This document shows positions 6,605 to 15,358 of a stretch of DNA of 34,835 nt, piece by piece. Both the position numbers and the translations under genes were made by a program. The number at the start of each line of letters is the position of its first letter. Position 1 is the stretch's first letter. The stretch is from the NCBI GenBank assembly GCA_018823105.1, contig JAHJJH010000087.1:1-34835 (forward strand), in the 5' to 3' direction. The notes beneath the pieces were generated by a model. The model had not been told where the DNA came from. It saw only the letters and a list, made by a program, of their open reading frames with translations, and did not search any database. Source of the stretch: Verrucomicrobiota bacterium. GTDB taxonomy: Bacteria; Verrucomicrobiota; Kiritimatiellia; CAIQIC01; JAGNIJ01.

Positions 6605-8815
6605 TCATTCCTCCGCGAGGGGATTCCATTCGTAGCCCGCGATGTCCGCGCCGCGGATGACCACCTCCATTTTTCCGTCCGCGCCCGGCCAGATCGTCCA
6701 GTGGTCCCGGAATCCCACGGCCTGCGCCAGTTTGACCTCGCCCCGTTCGTTCAGCAGCAACAGGCTGTTCCAGGTCGCCACGAGCAGGTAATCGCGGTCG
6801 GCGGCAACCGGGAGCGCCAGGGCTTGGATGACGCCAACGGACTCGTCCAGGATATACGTCCAGACCGTTTCGCCCTCCTCGGAAAGGCCTTGAATGCTGG
6901 TCTCCAAGGTGCGGAAAGAGCGACTGGACGTTCCCGTTTTTGTGACTTCGTACTTCGTTTTCACAGCGGCCACCAAGCCGCTCTCCCCGGACTGCAAGTA
7001 CACCAGGAGCGGGCGCCGATCCATCTCGTCTTTGGTACGAGCCTCTTCGGGGAGGGCCAGTGTCCGGAGCGGTTCGCCATCCGCCGGATTCAGGATATGA
7101 AGGGATTCCTCACTCGCAACCGCCAGGCGCCTGGGCGGAACGTACAACTCCAAGCGCGTTCCGCGAAAGCTTTCTGTTTCGGGGGCCTCGATCTCGCGGC
7201 GCCATTTGAGCCGGAAAAAGCGCGAATCCAGCTCCGGCGAACTATCAAAACTCCTCGATATCACCCGGCGTGAGGATTTCTCCTCCTTCATCGCCGCCGC
7301 CGGCAACGGCTTGGCGCTGGGCAGGGATTCGCCGGCCAGCAGTTGGTCGAGGGCCTTGCGCAGTTCTTCGGGCCCTTTGTCCCAGGCCCCGACCTGACGG
7401 CCCTGGACCTTGCCGTCGCGCCCGATCAGCACGATGCACGGAATGGCCCCGACAGCGTAATCCACGCCGAGCCCCTGCAGGTCCAACCCGCTCGGATAGG
7501 CCACCTTGTGCTCGGCCAGCACGGGCGCGATCTTGTCCTTGTCCGCGGGGCGGTCCCGGCTCACGCCGAGGAACACCACGTCCTTGTCCTTGTAGTCATC
7601 GGCCAGGGCGGCCATGTGCGGCAGCATCGTAAGGCACGGCGGGCACCACGTGGCCCAGAAGTCGAGGACCACGACGCGCTCCTTGTGGTCGGCCAAGCGG
7701 AAGGTCGAGTCGTCGAGCAGCGGCAGTTCGAAATCGGGCGCGGGCTTGCCGGACAACTCGAAGGCCGACAGCTCCGGACCGCGGGGGGCGGCGATGGGCG
7801 CCGGGGCCGGCGCGTCATCGAACTCTTCCTCCACCGCCGCCCGCGGCGGAGGCTCCGGCTTCGGCTCATTTTCCGCCGTCCAGGGGCGCCGGGGCGCCGC
7901 CGCCAGCTTTTCGACAGGAAATCGCTGGATATATTTCAGGAAGGGCCCGCTCGAGGCCACGTTGCCGCCGATGACCAGGACCTCGTCGCCGTGCAGGACG
8001 GCCGCGTTATGGCGGCTGGAGCGGTAGCCGACATCCAGCAGAGACCACTCGCCGGTCTTCAGGTCGCAGGCGGCCACCCGGTTCAGCACCTCGTAGTCGC
8101 CGAACGTGTACAGCGTGTCGCCGACGATGACGCCGCTGTGCGCGCTCATCTTGATCGGCAGGTCGGGCAGGCGTTCCCAGCGGTCGGCGGCGATGTCATA
8201 GACCTGGAAATCGGTGATCGCCTTGCTCCCGTCGTACCCGCCCGGCGCGTAAACCTTTCCGTCCTTCACCGCGACCATCCCTTCGCGGGCGACGAGCATT
8301 TCCGCCCCCTGCGTCCAGGTCTTCTCCTTGAAATCGTAAATCTGCACCTTCCCGGTTCGCGCGCGGCCGGCCTTCTCGCCGCCGACCGCGTAAAGCCGGT
8401 TCTCGTGCACGGCCACGCCCATGCGCGAGACCGGCTCGGGCATCGGCGGCAATTCGCTGACCCTTCCGGTTTCTGGATCGAACTCCTCGACCTGCGCGGT
8501 GCCCGCCCTCTCTTCGGTGATTCCCCCCAGGAGGTACAGGCGGCCCTCGTAGCCGGCGCCGTTGTGAAAATAGCGTGGGAGAACGGAAGCCGGCAGGTAG
8601 GAAACCGTGCCGGCCGCCGGATCCAGGGCCTCGATATCCCCGCAGATTTCGTCATCGGCACAACCGCCCGCCACGTATACCGACGAGCCCAGCGACACGG
8701 CCGGCATACCGAACCGTTCGGTCTGCAGGCGGAAGGACGACTCCACCGTGCTGTCGATTCCGGAGGTCATGCCCGCCACCAGTCCGGCCCATACCAGCGC
8801 ACTTATCGGATTCAT
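6605..8815 (-). CDS. Secreted Kelch - TlpA-type thioredoxin - propeller fusion
   Basis: The ATG at 8815 is chosen because GGGAGAA lies about 6 nt upstream and the next residues form a signal peptide (MNPISALVWAGLVAGMTSG). An ATG at 8884 would add 23 residues that do not fit. The 736-residue product has about five Kelch repeats (residues 42-302; GGCADDE, LLGGITEE, AVGGEKAG, APGGYDGS, VIGGNVAS). A Pro/Glu-rich linker (307-352) precedes a TlpA/ResA-like thioredoxin domain (357-502) with WCPPC at 390-394 and the cis-proline at 459. The C-terminal region (about 537-736) looks like another beta-propeller. The CXXC motif is intact, so periplasmic thiol-disulfide activity is expected. This domain order is unusual; the function of the whole is unknown. 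Confidence 0.88.
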   Translation of the reverse strand: MNPISALVWAGLVAGMTSGIDSTVESSFRLQTERFGMPAVSLGSSVYVAGGCADDEICGDIEALDPAAGTVSYLPASVLPRYFHNGAGYEGRLYLLGGITEERAGTAQVEEFDPETGRVSELPPMPEPVSRMGVAVHENRLYAVGGEKAGRARTGKVQIYDFKEKTWTQGAEMLVAREGMVAVKDGKVYAPGGYDGSKAITDFQVYDIAADRWERLPDLPIKMSAHSGVIVGDTLYTFGDYEVLNRVAACDLKTGEWSLLDVGYRSSRHNAAVLHGDEVLVIGGNVASSGPFLKYIQRFPVEKLAAAPRRPWTAENEPKPEPPPRAAVEEEFDDAPAPAPIAAPRGPELSAFELSGKPAPDFELPLLDDSTFRLADHKERVVVLDFWATWCPPCLTMLPHMAALADDYKDKDVVFLGVSRDRPADKDKIAPVLAEHKVAYPSGLDLQGLGVDYAVGAIPCIVLIGRDGKVQGRQVGAWDKGPEELRKALDQLLAGESLPSAKPLPAAAMKEEKSSRRVISRSFDSSPELDSRFFRLKWRREIEAPETESFRGTRLELYVPPRRLAVASEESLHILNPADGEPLRTLALPEEARTKDEMDRRPLLVYLQSGESGLVAAVKTKYEVTKTGTSSRSFRTLETSIQGLSEEGETVWTYILDESVGVIQALALPVAADRDYLLVATWNSLLLLNERGEVKLAQAVGFRDHWTIWPGADGKMEVVIRGADIAGYEWNPLAEE

Positions 8816-8870
8816 ATTCGTTTCTCCCGTGGACACAGATGTAGCGCAGCAGAGCGCCCGTCGAAAGGAA

Positions 8871-8900
8871 ATAATGCGCATCACGCATGTCTGGTGACAA
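8871..8900 (-). promoter_or_regulatory. Candidate promoter for the Kelch-thioredoxin gene
   Basis: Minus-strand TTGTCA (8895-8900), an 18-bp spacer and CATTAT (8871-8876), about 55 nt upstream of the start codon. The match is moderate. The rest of the 240-bp gap to the divergent malonyl-CoA decarboxylase gene shows no convincing site. Confidence 0.4.
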
Positions 8901-9056
8901 GGAAGGCGGCTCCGGGCGCTTCACCATCGTGCTTGCGTTTATCAGCCCTGTTCTGACACATTCTTGACCATGAGACCGCTCATTCATGGCGGGTCGCAAT
9001 GGTCAGGGGCTCGTACCGCCCGAAAAATGATTTCTTATCAGTAGACGGGAGGCGAC

Positions 9057-10406
9057 ATGGACTTGAACAAGGCTTCTGTGAAACGGCTGGACGCTCTCGT
9101 CGACTTGTTCGAGGAGATCCGTTCCAGGGACGATCATTCCGCGGGGCTCCTGCAGAGATTTCAGGATGGCTACCGGGCCGTTCCCAGGGAGGAGCGCCCC
9201 CGGTTTTTCGAGACCCTCATCCGTCGGTTTAGGACCCCCAAGAAGGCCATCGAGGAAGACTTGCGGCTCCTTCTGGCGGCCAGCGAAGCCGACGCCGTGC
9301 AGTGGGCCCGGTCCATGACCGATCTGCGCCGAAAGATCGAATCCCCCCGGCTCAAAGCCTTCAGATCGTTCATGAACCTTTCCGGCGGGTTAAAGTTTCT
9401 CTTGGACTTCCGCGCGGACATTCTAGCTGCCCAGCGGCAGGCAGACGTGAATCTGGGCCCCTTGGACGAGGACATCGCACACCTGTTCGACTCCTGGTTC
9501 CAGCAAGGATTCCTGTTCCTCCAGGAGATCACCTTGGACTCCCCCTACCGGCAGATTCGGTTCCTCAAGGATCACGACCTTGTCCATCCCATGACCAGTC
9601 TGGACGAGATGGCCACCCGCCTAGGGGAGGATCGTCGCTGCTTCTCCCTGTACCATCGCGCCATGCCCGAGGAGCCGGTGGTCTTCATCGAGGTGGCCCT
9701 CACCAAGGGAATCGCGCGCTCCATCCACGACGTCATCGGGGAATCCCAGGAGCGCGGAACCCGCAAAGGCACACCGGACACCGCCGTCTTCTACTCCATC
9801 AACAACACCCAGAATGGACTGGCGGGACTGGGCTTGGGCAAGGTCCTGATCTTCCAAGTGGTGGATGCCCTCAAGAAAGGGAACCCCGACATCAAGACTT
9901 TTTCCACCCTGAGCCCCATTCCCGGTTTCTGGGAGCGGTACCTCAAGCGCGTGCTTCAGGGGGGAGATAACCACTTTTCCATGAAGATGGAGAAACTGGA
10001 GGAGTTCTTCCCGGCCAAAGTTCGCCAAAGGATCATGGATAAGTTTGCCGAGGTCGCGGGCGGTGAGGCCAAAGGCTTCGGCCAGGCCCTGGCCGGAGTT
10101 CTCTCCCAGCCCGGATGGCTGGAGGACCCCGAGTATTTCCAGTTGTTGAAGAAGCCCCTGACCGAAATCACGTACTTTTACATTACCCAGGAGAAGGGCG
10201 CGCAGGGCAAGCCGCTCAACCCGGTGACCAACTTCCACATGGGGAACGGAGCCAAGGTCTCCCTCCGAAACGTGAATTTCGCGGCCAACCGCCTGCCGCG
10301 GGGGTTGGAGGAATCCTGCGGGATGATGGTGAACTACGTATACTCCATGCCTTGGCTTCACCAGATCGGTCGGAGCATGCAATCGCTGTTGCCCCGAAAG
10401 GCGTAG
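9057..10406 (+). CDS. Malonyl-CoA decarboxylase
   Basis: This 449-residue protein fits the MCD family, which converts malonyl-CoA to acetyl-CoA and CO2. It has an alpha-helical N-terminal region (about 1-170) and a GNAT-fold C-terminal region. The key signature is FYSINNTQNGLAGLGLGKVL, followed by KTFSTLSPIPGFWERYL. The C-terminus includes NPVTNFHMGNGA and ESCGMMVNYVYSMPWLHQ, all typical. GGGAGG lies 5 nt upstream of the ATG. No targeting signal is seen, so it is cytosolic. It is convergent with the five-gene operon to its right and divergent from the Kelch gene, so it stands alone. It may drain malonyl-CoA or balance fatty acid synthesis; nothing local shows which. Confidence 0.9.
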   Translation: MDLNKASVKRLDALVDLFEEIRSRDDHSAGLLQRFQDGYRAVPREERPRFFETLIRRFRTPKKAIEEDLRLLLAASEADAVQWARSMTDLRRKIESPRLKAFRSFMNLSGGLKFLLDFRADILAAQRQADVNLGPLDEDIAHLFDSWFQQGFLFLQEITLDSPYRQIRFLKDHDLVHPMTSLDEMATRLGEDRRCFSLYHRAMPEEPVVFIEVALTKGIARSIHDVIGESQERGTRKGTPDTAVFYSINNTQNGLAGLGLGKVLIFQVVDALKKGNPDIKTFSTLSPIPGFWERYLKRVLQGGDNHFSMKMEKLEEFFPAKVRQRIMDKFAEVAGGEAKGFGQALAGVLSQPGWLEDPEYFQLLKKPLTEITYFYITQEKGAQGKPLNPVTNFHMGNGAKVSLRNVNFAANRLPRGLEESCGMMVNYVYSMPWLHQIGRSMQSLLPRKA

Positions 10407-10419
10407 GACAGCATCTTCG

Positions 10420-10462
10420 GCGGCGGGCCCCCGGGCCGCCGCGCCGGGGCGGGTCGCCCCGG
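10420..10462. terminator. Twin GC hairpins between convergent genes
   Basis: The first hairpin, 10420-10442, has arms of about 10 bp with one bulged G and a 2-nt loop. The second, 10444-10462, has a perfect 8-bp stem CCGGGGCG/CGCCCCGG with a GGT loop. They lie 14 bp after the decarboxylase stop and 34 bp before the stop of the gene on the other strand. There is no clear T-tract, so a bidirectional or intrinsic-like terminator is inferred. Confidence 0.6.
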
Positions 10463-10495
10463 ATCCAAGAGTTCCTCAAGCCCAACCTCAAGGGC

Positions 10496-11134
10496 CTACC
10501 AGATGCCTGGGAGGATCATTTTCACTTCCGCGCAATAGGATTCGTACTCGGCTCCGAACTCCTCTTTCAGCACGCACTCTTCGCGATGGATGCGCCTCAA
10601 GAACGCCAGGGGCAGGATGAGCACCGCGGCAATTGCGGAGAACCAGGCGTGCAGGAAAATCGTCGTCGACACGTACAGCAGGAACGCCCCCAGGTAACTC
10701 GGGTGCCGTATCCTCGCATAGGGGCCGCTTCGGACAAACCTGTGGCCTTTCTCGACCGCAATGTGCATCGTGAACAGACGGCCCAAAGTGAGGACCGCCC
10801 ACGTTCGCAACGAGAGTCCGATAGCGGCGACGATGAGGGCGATCACCGCTACAGAATCCCATGCAACGCTCTGGGGATACCGCAGGTACGCGGCTTCCAT
10901 GATCGCGGCCAGTTGCACGGCATAGACCGACCAGATGATCTGGGCTCCCGTCCCCTTGTCTCGCGCCCTTCGGGCAATGGTGAAAGGGTTGTAGCCGGGC
11001 TGAAGGACCGAAGCCAGCACGCCGAGTGCCAGCAGAATCCAGAGCTGCGCCGCGCGAAGAATGGCGAGGTTCCCGAGTGCCGGCATGATCACGAAGATGG
11101 AGGAAATGACGACGCCGGAGACCAGTTTCTTCAT
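10496..11134 (-). CDS. ICMT-like membrane carboxyl/phospholipid methyltransferase
   Basis: ATG at 11134 (MKKLVSG) is preferred, giving 212 residues, because it clears the upstream stop by 13 bp and has AAAGG upstream; ATG at 11182 would overlap that gene. About five hydrophobic segments are visible. The C-terminal half has FVRSGPYARIRHPSYLGAF and EEFGAEYESY, the family motifs for binding S-adenosylmethionine and the substrate. Isoprenylcysteine carboxyl methyltransferase relatives in bacteria methylate various lipids and small-molecule carboxylates. The protein is an inner-membrane enzyme. It is last in a tightly spaced five-gene operon, which suggests that it caps a carboxylate made by the upstream enzymes. 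The substrate is unknown. Confidence 0.8.
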   Translation of the reverse strand: MKKLVSGVVISSIFVIMPALGNLAILRAAQLWILLALGVLASVLQPGYNPFTIARRARDKGTGAQIIWSVYAVQLAAIMEAAYLRYPQSVAWDSVAVIALIVAAIGLSLRTWAVLTLGRLFTMHIAVEKGHRFVRSGPYARIRHPSYLGAFLLYVSTTIFLHAWFSAIAAVLILPLAFLRRIHREECVLKEEFGAEYESYCAEVKMILPGIW

Positions 11135-11147
11135 TGTCGGGGGCCTT

Positions 11148-12827
11148 TCACATCTGGATGGTTTCTTGCTTATGCATGGCATCGAGCGCCGATATCTCCG
11201 TGGCCATCATGCGCCACTTGTATTGGACATCACGGCGCCCAGCGGCCAGGAAGCGCGCGCGCACGTCTTCCTCCCACGACGGGGACATCAGGTGGATACA
11301 CGGCGAGAGCAGCCGGTCCGACTTCCTCTTGCTGTCGTACTCGACGTTGGCCTCGCAAAGCGACTGGTCGATGAACGGAAGGACCGTGTTCTTCAGGAAT
11401 GCTTTCGGAGGTTCCGGGGCCAGGTGCATGAGGATCTCGTAGCGCCGCTCCGCGTAGTTGGGCACAACCCGGAACTGCTTCACCGTCACGCCGAGTTCGT
11501 CTTTCAGCCTTCGAAACGCTCCCAGAACGTGGTTGGCGTGGAGCTTCTCGCCGGTGATGTTGAGCAGGTCATCGCCCTTCCGCATGAAAGCAGCGACGGG
11601 GGTCCGGTTGTAGAAGCCCTGGATTTCGACCACGTCGTCCATGTCGTAGCGGTAGAGTCCGTTCCCATTGGTCAGGATTATTTTGTACCGCTTGCCCAGC
11701 TCGACCTGGTGACATTGCAGGACCACGCCGGCCGTCGCGTTGCTCTCGCCTTCAGGGACGAACTCATAATAGTTGTTGGGCAGCGCCAGTATCCCGGCAG
11801 GCGTGTTGTCCTGGTAAGGGATCGTCATGGAGCCTTCACTCGCCAGGTATCCGATGTCCCTCTTCGGAACACTCTCGCCGTAGCAACGGGATAGTTTCTC
11901 CGTCTGAAAACCCACGCTCCCTCCGAGCCAGCATCCGATGAGCTTCAAATGATTCCAGCACGCGAACGGCAGAAGCTCTCCGTGCCGGCGAATGACCGCC
12001 TCGAGGAAGCGGGCCCTGCGTCGGTTGGGCCTCATGGAAGCGCGGATGGCGCTCACGATCTGGAGATCCTCGCGGCCTTGCTCGAAGGGCCATGCGCCTA
12101 CGACACGCCCGTCGCGGATCGCCCGGACGATCTCCTCCTGGTGGCGAATGGCGACTTCGGCGATCTGGATCAACGTCGTCGGATTTGGCGTAACAATGCA
12201 GGACACCTCCTGCGCGAGGGCAAGCCGGGCCATCAGGTAGTAGCGCAGGCCGTAGTCCTTAATGTTCGGCAGACTGGCGGGCAGCGTGAACGAACGGCAC
12301 AGCCTGCGCGGCAGGCCTTCGCAAATCATTCCCGAGGCGCTGCCGTAGGGGATCCCGGCCGGTGTGGTTCCCTCGATCGAGGCCCCCGATATGAGCAGGA
12401 TCGAATGATCCAGGAACGATGGGTGATCCCGAAGAGCACGGTGGAACCACTGGTAGGATAAACGAACCGCCAGATCCCGCCCTTTACGCGTGATCGGCAG
12501 AAACTTCGGCTTGTCGGTCGTGCCGCTCGTAAGACAGAACATAAACGGCGAATCCGCCGTAAGGACATTCGCCTGTCCATTCTTGATTTTCTCCACATAC
12601 GGCGCCAAGTCGGAGAAGGTGGTCACGGGCATGAGCCTGGCGAAGGCCTCGCCGTCATGCACCCGTGAAAACCCGTGTTCCCTTCCGTACTCGGTGTCCC
12701 GATTGCGCGCTAGGATGTCGAGTAGCAAGCGTTGCTGTGCCGCGCGCGGTTCAGCCGTGGACCGGTCGAAGGAGCGCCTTTGGGCGCCGCCTTGGATTCG
12801 CAGGGCCGCTTTCAGCAGCGTGTTCAT
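11148..12827 (-). CDS. GH3-family acyl-adenylating amide synthetase
   Basis: The start is ATG at 12827 (MNTLLKAALR), 10 bp after the stop of the preceding gene; the frame upstream is spurious. The 559-residue protein has the GH3 adenylate-forming motifs: FCLTSGTTDKPKFLPIT (Thr/Ser loop at about 98-113), YLASEGSMTIPY mid-protein and NGLYRYDMDDVVEIQGF. Plant GH3 enzymes adenylate a carboxylic acid and couple it to an amino acid; benzoate-type acyl substrates are known (Arabidopsis GH3.12/PBS3). Bacterial members are common but mostly uncharacterised. The order here (chorismatase-like, propeller-like, enolase-superfamily, GH3, methyltransferase) suggests formation of an N-acyl amino acid. It is a soluble cytosolic enzyme. 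An acid-CoA activity cannot be excluded. Confidence 0.9.
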   Translation of the reverse strand: MNTLLKAALRIQGGAQRRSFDRSTAEPRAAQQRLLLDILARNRDTEYGREHGFSRVHDGEAFARLMPVTTFSDLAPYVEKIKNGQANVLTADSPFMFCLTSGTTDKPKFLPITRKGRDLAVRLSYQWFHRALRDHPSFLDHSILLISGASIEGTTPAGIPYGSASGMICEGLPRRLCRSFTLPASLPNIKDYGLRYYLMARLALAQEVSCIVTPNPTTLIQIAEVAIRHQEEIVRAIRDGRVVGAWPFEQGREDLQIVSAIRASMRPNRRRARFLEAVIRRHGELLPFACWNHLKLIGCWLGGSVGFQTEKLSRCYGESVPKRDIGYLASEGSMTIPYQDNTPAGILALPNNYYEFVPEGESNATAGVVLQCHQVELGKRYKIILTNGNGLYRYDMDDVVEIQGFYNRTPVAAFMRKGDDLLNITGEKLHANHVLGAFRRLKDELGVTVKQFRVVPNYAERRYEILMHLAPEPPKAFLKNTVLPFIDQSLCEANVEYDSKRKSDRLLSPCIHLMSPSWEEDVRARFLAAGRRDVQYKWRMMATEISALDAMHKQETIQM

Positions 12828-12837
12828 GCTCGCCTGT

Positions 12838-13980
12838 TTATGGCACGGAGATGATGGCCGTCGCATGCTTGGCCAGGATCTCTTCCCGGACGGTAATCCC
12901 GAGGCCGGGGCCGGCCAGCACCGGCGCCATTCCGCCATGTCCAAAGGTGACGTTTTCTTCGGCGACGTCCTCGACCAGCATGTGCGTGCCGTACGAACCC
13001 TCGACGAACCGCAGCCCGTTAAGGTGTGCCGCGACATGGCGGCCGGCGGCCGAGAGGATGGCCGTCTCCCCGACCTGGCATCCCAGTTGGATGCCGATGC
13101 CGGCGGCGGCCGCACGCTCGGCCATGGCGAGCGTGTTATGCAGTCCGCCGCATTTCGAGATCCGAAGGTTGAACAGGTCGCAGGCGTTCATCGCGATCAG
13201 TTCTTCTGCATCCCGGATCGTTACCACGGACTCGTCGGCCATCACCGGCACTGAAACGCTGGATCGCAACACGGCCAGTTCGGACGGATCCCCGCGGGGG
13301 ATCGGTTGCTCGATGCAGTCCACATTATAGCGGGCCACCGCTGACAGAAAACGAATGGCCGCATCCTTGGCGAACGCGCCGTTCGCGTCCAGGCGCAAGG
13401 ATACGGAGGGCCCCATGATCGCTCGCACGAGGCCGACCTGTTCCTCATCTTCGGGCCGGCCGACCTTGAGTTTGACATGCTGGAACCCGATGGCCTTCAG
13501 GCGTCGCGCGAGTTTCTCGACCTGGGGCGTGCGGCCCGCCGAGATGACACCGGAATAGGTGATTTCCTGGATTTTCGGAGGTAGTACGGCGGCAAACGAG
13601 ACCTTGTTCGCGCGCAACAGGCAGTCCGTCACCGCCAACTCGACGGCGCACCTGGAAGCATGCCACACCACCTCGCCCGAGACGTCCTCACAGGGCAGAA
13701 TCCCATGCACGAACGCGAGAGCGTGGTGAACATCGGTTCCGTCCAGGTCGGCATTCAGGATGGCGGGCAGCAGGACGGCCTGGATGTGTTCAAGGCTCTT
13801 CTCCTTCGTCTCCCCCGTCACATAGGCACGGGGCACCCCTTCGCCGAACCCCGAGATTCCCGTGTCCGTGGTGACCTTCACCACAACCGAGTCGGAGTGG
13901 TCGCGCGCCGCCAGGCTGTGGCGGAAGGTCTCCACGAAAGGGATATCCATGCCATAGACAATGGCCGAGACGATTCTCAC
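12838..13980 (-). CDS. Enolase-superfamily (MR/MLE) racemase or cycloisomerase
   Basis: This 380-residue protein has the two-domain layout of the mandelate racemase/muconate lactonising subgroup. All catalytic positions are present: Lys170 and Lys172 (VKLKVG), metal ligands Asp198 (RLDANG), Glu224 (EQP) and Asp249 (ADES), and Lys276 (ISKCGG). The KxK plus opposite-lysine pattern is that of MLE-type enzymes, which include dipeptide epimerases, N-acylamino acid racemases and o-succinylbenzoate synthase. It begins 3 bp after the preceding stop and ends 10 bp before the GH3 start, so translation is probably coupled. Epimerisation of an N-acyl amino acid or peptide-like product fits the context but is inferred. 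Confidence 0.88.
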   Translation of the reverse strand: MRIVSAIVYGMDIPFVETFRHSLAARDHSDSVVVKVTTDTGISGFGEGVPRAYVTGETKEKSLEHIQAVLLPAILNADLDGTDVHHALAFVHGILPCEDVSGEVVWHASRCAVELAVTDCLLRANKVSFAAVLPPKIQEITYSGVISAGRTPQVEKLARRLKAIGFQHVKLKVGRPEDEEQVGLVRAIMGPSVSLRLDANGAFAKDAAIRFLSAVARYNVDCIEQPIPRGDPSELAVLRSSVSVPVMADESVVTIRDAEELIAMNACDLFNLRISKCGGLHNTLAMAERAAAAGIGIQLGCQVGETAILSAAGRHVAAHLNGLRFVEGSYGTHMLVEDVAEENVTFGHGGMAPVLAGPGLGITVREEILAKHATAIISVP

Positions 13981-13983
13981 GGC

Positions 13984-15348
13984 CTAACCCCTTCTCTCCG
14001 GGCATTCCCAGCTCGTGTCGGGCGAAGCGACCATGTGGTTGGCGCACGTGTGATGGCGGCCGCAATCCCGCACGTAATCGGGCTGCCCGCTGGCGAGGTC
14101 CACTACCTGAAACGACATGGTCGTCTGCACAAAAAGCTTCGTTCCGTCCGGTGAAGGGGCGATCGTGCCAATCACCGTCGTCTTCCCCGAATCGGCGCGT
14201 GTCCAATGCACGGGGTCGTTCACCTTGATCTTGCGGATGTAGCTCATCTCTTCGGCATCAATCAGGAACACCTCATCGGGGAAACCCATGGCGGCGATGA
14301 CCTTACGTCCGCGGTGCATGAAGATGTGCATGTTGGTCAGGCGGTAGAAGTCGGGCCGGGTGAAGACGCCGATCTCCCGGGGTCCTTCGAGGGTGAGGCG
14401 GTATTTGAAGATCGCGGCGGGGCCGCGGAATCGAACGGCATACGCGCCTTGCTTCAGAAGTTTGAACAGGCTGCTGTGCTCAAACTGGAAGTTGTGATTT
14501 GAGAAGTAGATCACGTTCGGGTCTTCGGGATCGAACTGGGCGTGCGCGGCGACAATGAAGCAATCCAGCGTCCACTGCTGTCGCCGTCCCGGGTCAAGTT
14601 CAACGATCAGGACTTTGGACGGGATGATGTTGTTCTCCGCGTCCAGGTACATCCCCAGCTCACACGCCACGCAGTACCGCCGGTCCGCGCTCACGACGAT
14701 TTCATGCAGGGAGTCGGCCATGCTGCCGCTCCAAATCTCTTCCGTCGCGTCCGAGCCGATCCGGTGCTTGAATATCCGGGAGGAAATCGGGCGCGTGGCA
14801 TCCCGCAGTCTTTCGAACGAATCCCGAAGCGAGTACGACATGGCATATAGCTCGTGGGTGTCGGGATCGAACCATTGCTCGGAACCCAGCACGTGGTCCG
14901 CCTCCGCGTCTTCCAGGATGTGATAGGTGGCGCGCTTCGCGCGGCAATCCACAAGCAGAAACCCGCAGTAGGACCACAGATTGATAATGTACCGCCCCTC
15001 CCCGATGTCCGTTGCGGTATGTGGAACCGTCATAAGCATGATCTGCTCGAGAAAACTGAATCCGTAGTGGTAACTGCGGAAAAAACAACGGAGCGTGGAA
15101 GGGGGCCGGCCCGGCGTCGAACCCGCCCGCTTGAACCGCTCAAAACCCGGCTGAATGATATCGAGGTGCCGGATGCTTACGCTGAAGCCCTTCGACGCCC
15201 GGAAGTTCATGAAGTAGTAGGCGTGCTCCCCATATTTCAGCTTCCACCTGCCCCTCACCGTCGGAACGACCACGGTGGCATCCATGACGGTGGAGGGGGG
15301 GAGCGCAAATTCTTCGATGGTCGCCGGGATATGGATGGACCGCATCAT
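13984..15348 (-). CDS. Unknown His-rich beta-propeller-like protein
   Basis: I do not recognise this 454-residue protein with confidence. It is beta-rich, without signal peptide or membrane segment, and contains repeating blade-like patterns. Histidines are clustered in conserved-looking spots: SLHEIVVSADRR, AAHAQFDPEDPNVIYFSNHN, TNMHIFMHRGRK and CGRHHTCANHMVASPD. The second resembles the GH-QFSP-DP pattern of oligogalacturonate lyase-type seven-bladed propellers, whose histidines hold a metal, so a metal-dependent lyase or oxygenase-like role is possible. It starts 10 bp after the chorismatase-like stop and ends 3 bp before the enolase-superfamily start. That places it inside the same operon and suggests a shared pathway. 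Confidence 0.7.
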   Translation of the reverse strand: MMRSIHIPATIEEFALPPSTVMDATVVVPTVRGRWKLKYGEHAYYFMNFRASKGFSVSIRHLDIIQPGFERFKRAGSTPGRPPSTLRCFFRSYHYGFSFLEQIMLMTVPHTATDIGEGRYIINLWSYCGFLLVDCRAKRATYHILEDAEADHVLGSEQWFDPDTHELYAMSYSLRDSFERLRDATRPISSRIFKHRIGSDATEEIWSGSMADSLHEIVVSADRRYCVACELGMYLDAENNIIPSKVLIVELDPGRRQQWTLDCFIVAAHAQFDPEDPNVIYFSNHNFQFEHSSLFKLLKQGAYAVRFRGPAAIFKYRLTLEGPREIGVFTRPDFYRLTNMHIFMHRGRKVIAAMGFPDEVFLIDAEEMSYIRKIKVNDPVHWTRADSGKTTVIGTIAPSPDGTKLFVQTTMSFQVVDLASGQPDYVRDCGRHHTCANHMVASPDTSWECPERRG

Positions 15349-15358
15349 GCCATGCTCC

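Noticed and set aside
7343-8956. Long plus-strand frame over the Kelch-thioredoxin gene
   Set aside because: The opposite strand has intact Kelch repeats, WCPPC and a signal peptide; this frame is a high-GC shadow.
12828-13115. N-terminal extension of the GH3 protein
   Set aside because: It overlaps the conserved C-terminal part of the enolase-superfamily gene and reads as low-complexity sequence; MNTLLKAALR at 12827 is the natural start.
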